A stretch of DNA of 62,282 bases from positions 1 to 62,282 of the forward strand of contig JAFGVA010000103.1 of the NCBI GenBank assembly GCA_016938235.1, given 5' to 3'. This document shows positions 1 through 11,051 of this stretch, piece by piece (position 1 is the first letter of the stretch; each line of letters starts with the position of its first letter). The notes beneath the pieces are model-generated. The model did not search any database. It was not told where the DNA came from and was given only the letters and a program-made list of their open reading frames with translations. The position numbers and the translations under genes are program-made. Source of the DNA: Bacteroidales bacterium (lineage in GTDB: Bacteria; Bacteroidota; Bacteroidia; Bacteroidales; UBA10428).

Positions 1-1
1 A

Positions 2-358
2 TATTGGCGTGATTTACCACTTGAAATTCAAAAAGAATTTATGGGTGGAAGTTTTCATTTAGGCGGAGGAAAAACTGGAATTGCAAGGCGTATTGGTTGG
101 GATGAACCCTGTCTAACATTAACTTGCAGTCCTGCTCAAAAACAAACTGAAAGATGTCACCCTGAAGAAACCAGACCTTTTACAGTTCGAGAATATGCTC
201 GTATCCAAACTTTTCCTGACGATTGGACTTTTGAGGGTTCTATGGCACAGCAATACAAACAGATTGGAAATGCTGTTCCTGTTAATTTAGGTAAAGAGGT
301 TGGATATTCAATTGTAAAGTTTTTGAATCAGTACTACAACTTGTCAAAGCCAAGATAG
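2..358 (+). CDS. DNA (cytosine-5-)methyltransferase, C-terminal part (truncated by window edge)
   Basis: Open from the first bases of the window, so the N-terminal part (SAM-binding motif I and the catalytic Pro-Cys motif) lies upstream; an internal ATG at 41 is not the start. The visible ~118 residues contain the family's motif IX region (RPFTVREYARIQTFPDDW) and motif X (GNAVPVNLGKEVG), typical of C-5 cytosine methyltransferases of type II restriction systems. The enzyme transfers a methyl group from SAM to cytosine in the recognition site and so protects host DNA. It runs tail-to-tail into an Eco47II-like nuclease gene, overlapping it by 25 bases, which fits a restriction-modification pair. 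From the partner, the target is probably GGNCC or GGWCC; this is inference. Confidence 0.9.
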   Translation, partial: YWRDLPLEIQKEFMGGSFHLGGGKTGIARRIGWDEPCLTLTCSPAQKQTERCHPEETRPFTVREYARIQTFPDDWTFEGSMAQQYKQIGNAVPVNLGKEVGYSIVKFLNQYYNLSKPR

Positions 359-1098
359 TAGCTGTAATTCTCAAAAGTTATCTGGTCTAAAACTGTCCTT
401 TTGCTGGTTTTTGTTTCTGATTTGATTTCTTCTAATGCAGAGTTTTCAGCAATTTCTTCGGTTTCTTCAACTGATTTCAGATAGTCTTTAATTGCACTTG
501 GAAGAGCTTTGTATAATTGGAACATTGCATCTTGTTGTCCTGAAAGTAAAGCATAGAATTGGTCTCCCGAAATTTTATAAACTCTGCTATGACTGTATTC
601 TTTTCCATTTATGTCGCCGCTCCATAATTCACAAAAACTACCTTTAGCTAAGATTTGCACCCAATAACATTTTGCTTGTTTATAGTCGTCCGCGTATCGT
701 TTTAATTTCTGAAAGAGTGCTTCGGCTGCACTACTGTTCATAGTATTGTGTTTGTTTTTTATGTCAGCAAAAAGTGTGTTGTCCGTTGCTTTAATGTCAT
801 AACCGCTCAAGTTTCCTGCTTCAAAGCCCTTAATACCGCCTAAAATCTGTTCGTGAAAAGTTCCAATTGAATTATTAATAGATTTGTCAATCTGTCTTAA
901 AATTTCAGATTGAATTAGTTTTTCCCCGTCAATGTCATTAAATTTTGAGTCGAAAGTCAGTTTGATTGTGTCAACCTTATTTGAGTAGAAATTTTTCTTT
1001 GTGATGTTGTTTTTCGCCTTCAAATATGCGTTGTGAAGATTCCCAATGCAGGTCAACAAATGTTCGTCCGTAATAAAGTTTACGTATTTATTTTTCAT
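334..1098 (-). CDS. Type II restriction endonuclease, Eco47II/Sau96I-like
   Basis: 254 residues, resembling the Eco47II restriction endonuclease family (enzymes cutting GGNCC or GGWCC). The N-terminus YVNFITDEHLL is typical of the family. The central stretch GYDIKATDNTLFADIKNKH (about residues 100-118) has the acidic residues and the D-x-K of a PD-(D/E)xK nuclease core. The gene converges on the methyltransferase and their 3' ends overlap, so the nuclease has its own promoter in the 440-base gap to the hup gene. Specificity is inferred from family resemblance. The pair looks like an accessory module placed next to a core gene. Confidence 0.85.
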   Translation of the reverse strand: MKNKYVNFITDEHLLTCIGNLHNAYLKAKNNITKKNFYSNKVDTIKLTFDSKFNDIDGEKLIQSEILRQIDKSINNSIGTFHEQILGGIKGFEAGNLSGYDIKATDNTLFADIKNKHNTMNSSAAEALFQKLKRYADDYKQAKCYWVQILAKGSFCELWSGDINGKEYSHSRVYKISGDQFYALLSGQQDAMFQLYKALPSAIKDYLKSVEETEEIAENSALEEIKSETKTSKRTVLDQITFENYSYYLGFDKL

Positions 1099-1538
1099 TC
1101 AATCGTGTTGTTATTAAAGTAACAAAGTTAGCATTTATTGTTGATTATCAGTCTCGGGTACGGTCTCTTTACAATTCTGACTAGCGGTAAATTTTCAAAA
1201 TGAAAATTCATTCAAAATCAACATTTTAAAATTCGTTAGCAAAAGTTATCTATAATCACAAATTAAGAATTAATATATTTTTGGTTGTTTAATTCTTAGT
1301 GATTATAGGGGGAATGACGCCCAACTTATTTATATCCTTATCTGGCTCATTCTTCTAATTATTAATTTGTAAAACAAAACAATTCCGATTTGTTCTCAGT
1401 ATTGAATTGATGGTTTGTTTTCATTATTTTCCTAAAAATGGGAAATCAAAAAAAAATCCGGAAAAAATCGTCAAAACGCTTGATATACGAAGATTTTGAA
1501 CTATTTTAGTTTTCTATTCACTAATAATCCAATACAGT
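1099..1538. other. Intergenic region between the R-M module and hup
   Basis: 440 bases without a convincing gene; short ORFs in all frames stop quickly. It must hold the promoter of the nuclease (leftward) and that of hup (rightward), but no clean TAnnTTTG box stands out. The only notable structure is the imperfect inverted repeat at 1250-1308. This is the likely boundary between the accessory R-M segment and the core chromosome. Confidence 0.5.
1250..1308. repeat. Imperfect inverted repeat
   Basis: Left arm 1250-1259 plus 1264-1273 (CTATAATCAC and TAAGAATTAA, four extra bases between them) pairs with right arm 1289-1308 (TTAATTCTTAGTGATTATAG), leaving a 15-base loop. Twenty pairs with one bulge are unlikely by chance. 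No T-run follows on either strand, so it is not a typical terminator. It may be an end of the accessory insertion or a leader hairpin. Confidence 0.55.
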
Positions 1539-1802
1539 ATGAACAAATCAGAATTAGTATCAGCAATGGCAGCTTCAGCAGGTTTAACAAAAGCTGACAG
1601 CGAAAAAGCATTAAACGCATTCATGGATGCAGTTAAAGGTGAAGTTAAAAAAGGCGGAAAAGTAGCATTAGTTGGCTTTGGCTCATTTTCAGTATCTGAA
1701 AGAAAAGCTCGCACAGGACGCAACCCACAAACTGGAAAAGAAATTAAAATTGCAGCTAAAAAAGTTGTAAAATTTAAAGCTGGCTCTGACCTTATTTTAT
1801 AA
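1539..1802 (+). CDS. hup: HU family DNA-binding protein
   Basis: 87 residues, the normal size of HU. The fold-defining parts are clear: the N-terminal helices ([20 protein letters not shown]), the conserved [11 protein letters not shown] strand pair, and the DNA-binding arm with the [13 protein letters not shown] signature. HU dimers bend and compact DNA in the nucleoid and support replication and recombination. The gene is single, starts at an ATG after an AT-rich leader, and is followed 20 bases later by a strong bidirectional hairpin terminator shared with asd. Confidence 0.97.
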   Translation: MNKSELVSAMAASAGLTKADSEKALNAFMDAVKGEVKKGGKVALVGFGSFSVSERKARTGRNPQTGKEIKIAAKKVVKFKAGSDLIL

Positions 1803-1821
1803 TAATTGTTGATACACAATT

Positions 1822-1861
1822 AAAAAAAGGCCGCATTTGATATTTCAAATGCGGCCTTTTT
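1822..1861. terminator. Bidirectional Rho-independent terminator (hup/asd)
   Basis: Perfect stem of about 15 bp (1826-1840 with 1845-1859, GC-rich core GGCCGCATTTGA) with A-run before and T-run after, so it can end both the rightward hup and the leftward asd transcripts. Confidence 0.93.
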
Positions 1862-1879
1862 ATTCATACAAATAATATA

Positions 1880-2881
1880 CTACATAAGTTTATTCTCAAC
1901 AATGTATTCAGCAATCTGAACAGCATTTAAAGCAGCACCTTTCTTAATCTGATCGCCAACACACCAGAAAGCAATTCCGTTTTGTGTTGTGAGGTCCTTA
2001 CGAATTCTGCCCACAAAAACATCATCTTCACCGGCTGAGAAAAGAGGCATGGGGTAAGTGGTATTATCTTCATAAAGAGTTATACCCGGAGCATTTTTAA
2101 GTGCTTTCTGTACTTCTTCTACCGAAAGTTCTTTTTCTGTCTCCACCCAAACTGCTTCAGAATGATTACGCATTACCGGAACACGCACGCAAGTTGAACT
2201 TACGTCAACATCAGAATGCATTATTTTCTTTGTTTCATTAAACATCTTCATTTCCTCTTTGGTGTATCCGTTATCGGTAAAAACGTCAACCTGGGGAATA
2301 AGATTCATTGCCAGTTGGTGAGCAAATTTTTCGACTGTTGGTTTTTCACCTTTTGCAATTTGTTTTATTTGCTCTTCAAGCTCGGCCATTCCCTGGGCTC
2401 CGGCACCACTTGAAGCCTGGTATGTTGCAACGTGAATTTTCTTAATATGCGACAATTTTTCGATAGGCTGAAGACAAACAACCAATTGAATTGTTGTGCA
2501 GTTCGGGTTTGCAATAATATTTTTTGGTCTGTTCTTTACATCTTCGGCATTAACTTCAGGTACTACCAAAGGCACATCATCGTCCATACGGAATGCCGAT
2601 GAATTATCAATCATTATTGCACCGTGTTTGGTAATAGTATCTGCAAACTCCTTAGAGGTTCCGCCGCCAGCCGAGGTCAGAGCTATGTCGATATCCTTAA
2701 AGTCGTCGTTGTGTTTTAATTCTTTAACCACCAATGTTTTTCCCTTGAATGTATATTTTTTTCCTGCACTACGGCTTGAACCGAATAATACTAATTCATC
2801 TAGCGGGAAATTCCGCTCATCGAGAACCCTTAGGAACTCCTGACCTACTGCGCCACTGACGCCTACAATTGCTACTTTCAT
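1880..2881 (-). CDS. asd: Aspartate-semialdehyde dehydrogenase
   Basis: 333 residues. Converts aspartyl phosphate to aspartate semialdehyde with NADPH, the branch point to lysine/diaminopimelate, threonine and methionine. Visible signatures: N-terminal nucleotide-binding [10 protein letters not shown] (residues 7-16), the catalytic cysteine in ANPNCTT (Cys128), and ASSGAGAQG shortly after. Length and motifs fit a full, active enzyme. Monocistronic: it converges on hup at the left and diverges from a secreted-protein gene at the right. A short hairpin lies about 40 bases before the start codon in the leader. Confidence 0.97.
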   Translation of the reverse strand: MKVAIVGVSGAVGQEFLRVLDERNFPLDELVLFGSSRSAGKKYTFKGKTLVVKELKHNDDFKDIDIALTSAGGGTSKEFADTITKHGAIMIDNSSAFRMDDDVPLVVPEVNAEDVKNRPKNIIANPNCTTIQLVVCLQPIEKLSHIKKIHVATYQASSGAGAQGMAELEEQIKQIAKGEKPTVEKFAHQLAMNLIPQVDVFTDNGYTKEEMKMFNETKKIMHSDVDVSSTCVRVPVMRNHSEAVWVETEKELSVEEVQKALKNAPGITLYEDNTTYPMPLFSAGEDDVFVGRIRKDLTTQNGIAFWCVGDQIKKGAALNAVQIAEYIVENKLM

Positions 2882-2918
2882 TTTTAAATTCTTATTTGAT
2901 GGTTAATTTGTATATAAT

Positions 2919-2940
2919 AAAATCCCCGGTGGGGGATTTT
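2919..2940 (-). promoter_or_regulatory. Hairpin in the asd leader region
   Basis: Perfect 9-bp stem AAAATCCCC / GGGGATTTT with a 4-base loop, 38-60 bases upstream of the asd start codon. It is flanked by A/T but not by a clear uninterrupted T-run for asd. It may be a leader structure or a weak terminator; no riboswitch class is recognised. Confidence 0.4.
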
Positions 2941-3036
2941 ATTCGTTATTTCTTTTGCAAAAATCGTAAATATTTTTTTGATTGCGAAAACAACACTAAT
3001 TTTTAATCAAATTTACCTGCAAATCAAACGCCTTAA

Positions 3037-5661
3037 ATGAAAAAAACATTTCAATTGTTTTTGCTTTGTCAAATTTCGGTTTGGATTTATTCGCAAGAAT
3101 TAAAACTCGATTTTGAAGATTATAATATTAGTAGCTGGGAACAATCCCGTACAGGAGGCTGGCATCTTGATTCGCTTAATGCACTAAGTGGCAGGTTCTC
3201 ATTGCATCATAATTATGACAATCCGGAATCAGGAATGGATATGATCTCATTTCAACATGATGATTTATGGCTCGATTCAAGCTTAACTACCTGGAATTAT
3301 TCTGTTCGCTATGATTATAATCCTTCTTCGTCGAATAACTGGGCAATATGGATAGCCAGTGATCGATCTCAAGAAGAAATGTACCCGGAAGGTGTTGCCC
3401 AAGGACTTATTTTAGGAGTTAATTATAGTGGGTCAGATGATTATATTAAGCTTTGGAATCAAAAAAACGGAGTTATTGAAGAAATAGTAAATACAGCTTA
3501 TAACTGGCAGGAAAAAATTGAAACAGGAAGCATTGTAAAACTGAAGGCAGAGAGAACTTTTCAGGGGGTATTCAACATTTTTATCGGAAAACCTGATGGA
3601 GAATGGGATACTATTGGCAGCGGACAGGATACTCTTATTAACAGATCTGAATATACAGGAATTTATTACAAATATAGTTCTACACAAGACAGGAAATTAT
3701 GGGTTGATGAAGTACATCTGTCGGGATATTTGCAGAAAGATATATTTCCTCCCAAAATAGAGTCAGTTGAAACGAGAGAGTACAATATGGTTATTTTGAC
3801 TTTTAATGAACTAATTGATACAAATATAATTCCGGCAATAAGGTTAAACAGGAATATTTCTCCCGAACGAACTTCATGGAAAACCGCAACACAGCTGGTG
3901 TGTAAATTTACCCAAGTATTCTCTGAGCAAAACCTGTTAGAAGTTTATGGGCTTATTGATATTAAGGGAAACACAGCAGAATTAATCAGTTACAGCTTTG
4001 ATTTTTATATTCCTCAACCATACGATATTGTTATTACTGAAGTTTTGCCGGATCCTACACCCAGTTACGGATTACCCGAAAGCGAATACATTGAACTGTT
4101 TAACAGGTCAGAACATGTGATTAATATTGAGTCATGGAATCTTTGTATTGACAAAAATAAAATTGAGTTTCCAAATGCCGAAATATATCCTGGCAAATAT
4201 TATCTGATAACTGATAAATCAACTGTTGAAGACTACCCTGATTCTGTTTCTGTAATAGGAATTAATAAATTTCCTGCGCTTCCGAATGATGGAACTGAAC
4301 TTATTCTGAGAGACAAATACGGGACTTTAATATTTGCTGTTGATTATTCTGAATTCAACTATATAACAGAATATAAGCAGGATGGAGGCTGGTCATTTGA
4401 AATGGCAGATATTAATAATCCCTGCATTATAAGCGAAAACTGGCAGGAAAGTAAAAATGCACTTGGTGGAACTCCCGGCTATGTAAATTCAATACTTGCA
4501 AATCTTATTGACACCACGCCGCCTGGTGTGATGCGGACAGTATCATTGGGTTCAAACAGGATGAAGATTTTCTTTTCTGAACCCATGGATAGTCTGTCTT
4601 TAATCGAAACCGGCAATTATTCAATTTCTGTTGCAGATATTTCTCTAATAAATATTGTGCCAACCACTCCCTTCTTTAAAGATGCAGAGATAGTATTTTC
4701 CAATAATATTATAGCGGATGAGATAATTAGTATGCAATTATCCGGGGGAATAATGGATTGTTCAGGTAATCAGTTAACCGATACATGCATTTATTTTGGT
4801 TTAGCGAAAAATGCTGACAGTTCCGATATATTGTTAAATGAAGTTTTATTTGAAGCAAGCGATAGCGTTCCTGAATTCATTGAACTATATAACAATTCAA
4901 ACAAAGTCATTGATTTAAAATCATTTTCTATTGGTTTTTCAACAAATCAAAATGAGATATTAAGCGGAGAAATAATGCTTTGTTCTTCAAATCTGCAGTT
5001 ACTTCCAAATGAATATATAGTTTTTACCGGGGAAAAACAGCAACTTATTACACAGTACCCGAATTCTCCGCAAAGCCAGATTATTGAAGTCAATACCTGG
5101 AAGAACCTATCTAACGAAGGTGGTTTTATTACCTTACTCGACTCATGGGGTAATGTGATGGACAAAGCCATATATGGCCCTGAAATACAGTTTAGTTTAT
5201 TGAATGAAACCCGGGGAGTTTCACTAGAAAAAATAGCATTCAAATCCGATGGTTCCCGAACCGACAGTTGGCATTCAGCATCGCATGAGGTAAATTATGC
5301 AACTCCGGCCTTAGTAAATTCGCAGGCAATGCTTATTAATAGTGAAACCATAGGAAATGTTTCAATTCGGCCTGATGAGTTTAGTCCGAACAACGACGGA
5401 TTTGAAGATTATGCAGTAATATATTACAAGTTTGAAAAGCCCGGTTATCTGGCAAGCATCTATGTTTTTTCCAGTGATGGATTATTAATTAGCACCATCG
5501 CAAATAATGTGTTGTTTGGAGCATCAGGTGAATATACCTGGGAAGGCACAGATGACAGCGGAAACAAAATCCCAATGGGTTATTACATAGTATATATCGA
5601 AGCAATTCATCCCGAGGGGGAAGTATTCAATTACAAAAAGGCAGTTTTGGTATTGCCGTAA
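3037..5661 (+). CDS. Secreted multidomain protein with two lamin-tail domains and a FlgD-like C-terminus
   Basis: 874 residues with a signal peptide (MKKTFQLFLLCQISVWIYS, cleavage near residue 20). An N-terminal region to ~235 looks like a jelly-roll, lectin-like domain. Then come an Ig-like segment (~240-325), a lamin-tail domain (~328-470, starting DIVITEVLPDPTPSYG with ESEYIELFN), a second Ig-like segment (~497-590, FSEPMD), a second lamin-tail domain (~600-760, ILLNEVLFEASDSVPEFIEL) and a C-terminal FlgD-type Ig domain (~780-874, FSPNNDGFEDY then YTWEGTDDSGN). FSPNNDG is typical of Bacteroidota surface proteins. No enzymatic residues are recognised; a role in the cell surface or extracellular matrix is inference. 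Monocistronic. Confidence 0.88.
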   Translation: MKKTFQLFLLCQISVWIYSQELKLDFEDYNISSWEQSRTGGWHLDSLNALSGRFSLHHNYDNPESGMDMISFQHDDLWLDSSLTTWNYSVRYDYNPSSSNNWAIWIASDRSQEEMYPEGVAQGLILGVNYSGSDDYIKLWNQKNGVIEEIVNTAYNWQEKIETGSIVKLKAERTFQGVFNIFIGKPDGEWDTIGSGQDTLINRSEYTGIYYKYSSTQDRKLWVDEVHLSGYLQKDIFPPKIESVETREYNMVILTFNELIDTNIIPAIRLNRNISPERTSWKTATQLVCKFTQVFSEQNLLEVYGLIDIKGNTAELISYSFDFYIPQPYDIVITEVLPDPTPSYGLPESEYIELFNRSEHVINIESWNLCIDKNKIEFPNAEIYPGKYYLITDKSTVEDYPDSVSVIGINKFPALPNDGTELILRDKYGTLIFAVDYSEFNYITEYKQDGGWSFEMADINNPCIISENWQESKNALGGTPGYVNSILANLIDTTPPGVMRTVSLGSNRMKIFFSEPMDSLSLIETGNYSISVADISLINIVPTTPFFKDAEIVFSNNIIADEIISMQLSGGIMDCSGNQLTDTCIYFGLAKNADSSDILLNEVLFEASDSVPEFIELYNNSNKVIDLKSFSIGFSTNQNEILSGEIMLCSSNLQLLPNEYIVFTGEKQQLITQYPNSPQSQIIEVNTWKNLSNEGGFITLLDSWGNVMDKAIYGPEIQFSLLNETRGVSLEKIAFKSDGSRTDSWHSASHEVNYATPALVNSQAMLINSETIGNVSIRPDEFSPNNDGFEDYAVIYYKFEKPGYLASIYVFSSDGLLISTIANNVLFGASGEYTWEGTDDSGNKIPMGYYIVYIEAIHPEGEVFNYKKAVLVLP

Positions 5662-5696
5662 AATAAAAAACCCATTGATTTATCATCAATGGGTTA
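5662..5696 (-). terminator. Rho-independent terminator of rpsT
   Basis: 11-bp perfect stem (5669-5679 with 5685-5695, core AACCCATTGAT). On the minus strand it is followed by a T-run, so it ends rpsT; it may also slow the convergent plus-strand gene. Confidence 0.85.
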
Positions 5697-5716
5697 GAAA
5701 ATATTTTGTATAAAAA

Positions 5717-5968
5717 CTAAAGACTATTTACGTGTTTAGTCAGGCTTGATTTTAAATTAGCCGCTTTGTTTTTATGTATTGTATTTCTTTTAGCCAGTTT
5801 ATCAAGCATAGCAGATACTTTTGGCAACATTTCAGTTGCTTCTGCTTTATCAGTAGATTTTCTAATTGCTTTAATAGCATTACGGGTAGTACGTGCATGG
5901 TATTTGTTTTCTACCTTAATTGCTTCGTTTTGTCTGATTCTTTTAATTGAAGACTTATGATTTGCCAT
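5717..5968 (-). CDS. rpsT: 30S ribosomal protein bS20
   Basis: 83 residues, the usual size. N-terminus [22 protein letters not shown] matches bS20 and the protein is helical and lysine-rich throughout. It binds 16S rRNA early in 30S assembly. It has its own promoter box at 6012-6019 and its own terminator, so it is a single-gene unit, common for this gene. Confidence 0.96.
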   Translation of the reverse strand: MANHKSSIKRIRQNEAIKVENKYHARTTRNAIKAIRKSTDKAEATEMLPKVSAMLDKLAKRNTIHKNKAANLKSSLTKHVNSL

Positions 5969-6011
5969 TATTATCTTTTTAATAAATAAGTTACCTCGTT
6001 TTTTGGAGCGA

Positions 6012-6019
6012 CAAAATTA
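6012..6019 (-). promoter_or_regulatory. Bacteroidota-type -7 promoter box for rpsT
   Basis: On the minus strand the octamer reads TAATTTTG, a full match to TAnnTTTG, about 44 bases upstream of the rpsT start. No clear TTTG -33 box is seen. Confidence 0.5.
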
Positions 6020-6103
6020 GTTAAATTTTTAAATAGGAAAAATTTTCTACCTAAAAAATACAGCTTTCCACCTTTTTTATTTAAAATTACAACTTTTCAC
6101 ATC

Positions 6104-8128
6104 TTATTGGACATCATAAATCGATGGAGTAGGTTTTCGTTTAAGAACAATTGCAGTTCTTGGGGGCAGATAAAGTTTTAGCCAGTCTTGTCCGCCAACT
6201 CCGCCAGAACGACTAGAAACATAAGCGATTGACTCATTAATATTTCCAAACCCACCATAATCCGGAGAATCTGTATTCAGCACAACAGAATATTTTCCTG
6301 GATGGGCATGGATTCCATAATCAGTAAATGCCCTGTCGGGACTAAAATTAAAGACAAACAGCAACAATCCTCTATCAAAAGCCAAAACATGGTTCTCCCT
6401 GTTCTCATGTTTTAGGTTACACCATTTTTCATGTAAAAATGCGTATTGTTCTTCCAGATTAAGCATATCCCTGTCAAAATCAGCAAGCCAATAAAATTTA
6501 AGGTCTTTATTGTCTAGAAGGCTCCATTGCCTGCGTGCATATTTGTAAGACCAGTTATTTCCCTCACGGGGAAAATCAATCCACTCGGGATGGCCAAACT
6601 CATTACCCATGAAGTTTAAATATCCTCCGCCATTGGTTGCAAAGGTGATTAAACGAAGCATTTTATGAAGTGCCATGCCACGATCAATAACAAGACTTTG
6701 TGTACTTTTATTCATATTCCAGTACATCTCTTTGTCGAGTAATCTGAAGATAATGGTTTTATCCCCTACTAATGCCTGGTCATGAGATTCGGCATAATTA
6801 ATTGTTTTTTCACCAGTTCGTCTGCTTGTTAGTTCATGAAACATCTCGCTAACATTCCAGCTTTCATCAGCTCTTTCTTTAATTAGTTTTATCCAGTAAT
6901 CAGGAATGCCCATAGCCATTCTGTAATCAAAGCCGATGCCTCCATCTGTAATCGGCTCTGCCAGGCCTGGCATACCGCTCATTTCTTCAGCTATTGTAAT
7001 TGCATAAGGATTTACTTCATGAATAAGTAAATTTGCTAATCCAAGGTAGTTTATTGCATCAACATCCTGGTTTCCGTCATAATAGAATGCGTAGCTGGTA
7101 AAATCTCTTGAAAGTCCGTGATCATAGTATAACATGCTTGTTACTCCGTCGAACCGGAAGCCATCAAACTTGTATTCTTCAAGCCAGAACTTGCAATTAG
7201 AGAGCAGAAAATGTAAAACATGCTCCTTCCCGTAATTAAAGCAAAGTGAATCCCAGGCGACATGTTCCCTGCGTTCGTTGCTATGAAAATACAGGTCTGG
7301 TGTTCCATCGAATTTACCCAATCCTTCATTTTCATTTTTAACAGCATGAGAATGAACAATGTCCATGATGACCATTATTCCCATTCCATGAGCAGTGTCG
7401 ATTAATCTTTTAAGATCATCCGGAGAGCCAAACCTTGATGAAACCGCAAAGAAATTTGAAACATGATACCCAAATGAACCATAATAGGGGTGCTCCTGTA
7501 TTGCCATTAACTGAACGGTATTATACCCGGCTTTGTTAATCCGGGGAAGGATGTTTTCTGTAAAATAATTGAAGCTACCTACATTTTCTTTTTCAGTAGC
7601 CATCCCTACATGCGCTTCATAGATGAAAGGATGTTTAATGGTTTTTCCCGGCGACTGGTTCCTCCAGTTAAAATCATTGTAAATCCAGACAACAGCATTA
7701 AAAAGTTTTGTTTGTTCGTCTTGCAGGCAGTATTTTGCATAGGATGGAAGGCGGTCTCCCATTCCACCTTCCCAGTATATTCTTAATTTGTATTTGTCGC
7801 CTTGTGTTAAATCCTTTTTCTCAAGAATAATCTCCCAGTTTCCGTTATCGAGTTTTTGTAATCTGTAATTTTCTGTTTCCTGCCATCCGTTAAAATCGCC
7901 AACAAGAAATATTTTATTAGCATTTGGAGCAAACTCTCTGAAAATCCAGTTGTTTTCTATGAGGTGTAAACCATAATACAGGTGTCCTGTTGCAAAATCA
8001 GACAAGTTTTGTCCTTCATTTACCAGCTTGTTTTTTAGGTTGAATACGGCTTTTGTCCTGGCTTCAATGATTCCTGCAAAAGGTTCCAGCCAGGGATCAT
8101 CCCTTACAATCTTGGGTAGTTTACTCAT
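6104..8128 (-). CDS. glgB: 1,4-alpha-glucan branching enzyme, GH13 (eukaryotic-type subfamily)
   Basis: 674 residues. Forms alpha-1,6 branches in glycogen. An N-terminal CBM48-like domain (~45-150, FREFAPNANKIFLVGDFNGW) precedes the catalytic barrel. Catalytic residues are visible: nucleophile Asp327 in GFRFDGVTSM, acid/base Glu381 in TIAEEMSGMPG, and the transition-state Asp in AESHDQALVGDK. The N-terminus (LPKIVRDDPWLEPF) and AEEMSGMPG resemble plant and animal branching enzymes, a type also found in Bacteroidota. The gene is alone; no other glycogen genes are adjacent. Divergent from ribF. Confidence 0.95.
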   Translation of the reverse strand: MSKLPKIVRDDPWLEPFAGIIEARTKAVFNLKNKLVNEGQNLSDFATGHLYYGLHLIENNWIFREFAPNANKIFLVGDFNGWQETENYRLQKLDNGNWEIILEKKDLTQGDKYKLRIYWEGGMGDRLPSYAKYCLQDEQTKLFNAVVWIYNDFNWRNQSPGKTIKHPFIYEAHVGMATEKENVGSFNYFTENILPRINKAGYNTVQLMAIQEHPYYGSFGYHVSNFFAVSSRFGSPDDLKRLIDTAHGMGIMVIMDIVHSHAVKNENEGLGKFDGTPDLYFHSNERREHVAWDSLCFNYGKEHVLHFLLSNCKFWLEEYKFDGFRFDGVTSMLYYDHGLSRDFTSYAFYYDGNQDVDAINYLGLANLLIHEVNPYAITIAEEMSGMPGLAEPITDGGIGFDYRMAMGIPDYWIKLIKERADESWNVSEMFHELTSRRTGEKTINYAESHDQALVGDKTIIFRLLDKEMYWNMNKSTQSLVIDRGMALHKMLRLITFATNGGGYLNFMGNEFGHPEWIDFPREGNNWSYKYARRQWSLLDNKDLKFYWLADFDRDMLNLEEQYAFLHEKWCNLKHENRENHVLAFDRGLLLFVFNFSPDRAFTDYGIHAHPGKYSVVLNTDSPDYGGFGNINESIAYVSSRSGGVGGQDWLKLYLPPRTAIVLKRKPTPSIYDVQ

Positions 8129-8263
8129 AAGTAGTATTTAACTTATTAAAGATAGAGATAAACATGCAAAATGAGAACTCAATAGCAAAATTTATCAGTA
8201 AGAGTTTTTTAGTCGGGACTACATCATTTTTAGTTCTATGCGTTTTCCTTCTTATGATTTTAC

Positions 8264-8271
8264 TAACTTTG
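8264..8271 (+). promoter_or_regulatory. -7 promoter box for ribF-ahcY
   Basis: TAACTTTG, a full match to TAnnTTTG. It implies transcription starting near 8278, about 15 bases before the TTG at 8293, and therefore argues against the ATG at 8164 as the ribF start. Confidence 0.55.
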
Positions 8272-8292
8272 CGTTTCCAAAAAAAAATAAAC

Positions 8293-10661
<2,369 letters not shown>

Positions 10662-10714
10662 CCTGAGTGAAAAAATTAAATAGTTGATTTTTTTAACTCT
10701 TTAATTTACAAACG

Positions 10715-10942
10715 TCAGTGGAATTTTTTATAAGCTTTTAAATTTTTCCGGATAGTATAGAGAAGAGGATGTACAAAAAGTCCATTTTTCATCATCCTCA
10801 ACTTCCTGTCTGTTGGCATACAGGGATGGGGGATCTCCTGGTTAGGTGTACTACTGTTATTAGGAGATTCCCTTTCATAATATTCGGTATTCATGGAAAC
10901 CTTTGGCTCGTGGCTATAAGGAGCAATGGCGGTGTTTGGCAC
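10715..10942 (-). CDS. Small hypothetical protein, doubtful
   Basis: 75 residues from a GTG; an ATG start at 10894 would give 59. The frame stays open further upstream but without a good start. Codon choice looks like that of the neighbours (AAT, GAA, TAT, AAA). The C-terminus is basic (LLYTIRKNLKAYKKFH). I recognise no family, signal peptide or membrane segment. It lies downstream of the HTCS gene on the same strand by ~110 bases. It could be a short real gene, a decayed fragment or chance. The rest of the 390-base gap between ahcY and the HTCS holds nothing I recognise. Confidence 0.3.
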   Translation of the reverse strand: MPNTAIAPYSHEPKVSMNTEYYERESPNNSSTPNQEIPHPCMPTDRKLRMMKNGLFVHPLLYTIRKNLKAYKKFH

Positions 10943-11051
10943 TCTTGAGGCCCTTCTGTTAAAGTTAATCGAGTTAGGTTTGGGAGGTTTCGCCCATACT
11001 AAGAATCCAATTCATTCTACCATTTGTATTGGCTTTATAAATGGATGCAGT

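Noticed and set aside
1200-1330. attC-like site (GTTAGC ... GCCCAAC) around the inverted repeat
   Set aside because: The two boxes are in the wrong order for an attC, and no integrase or cassette array is seen.
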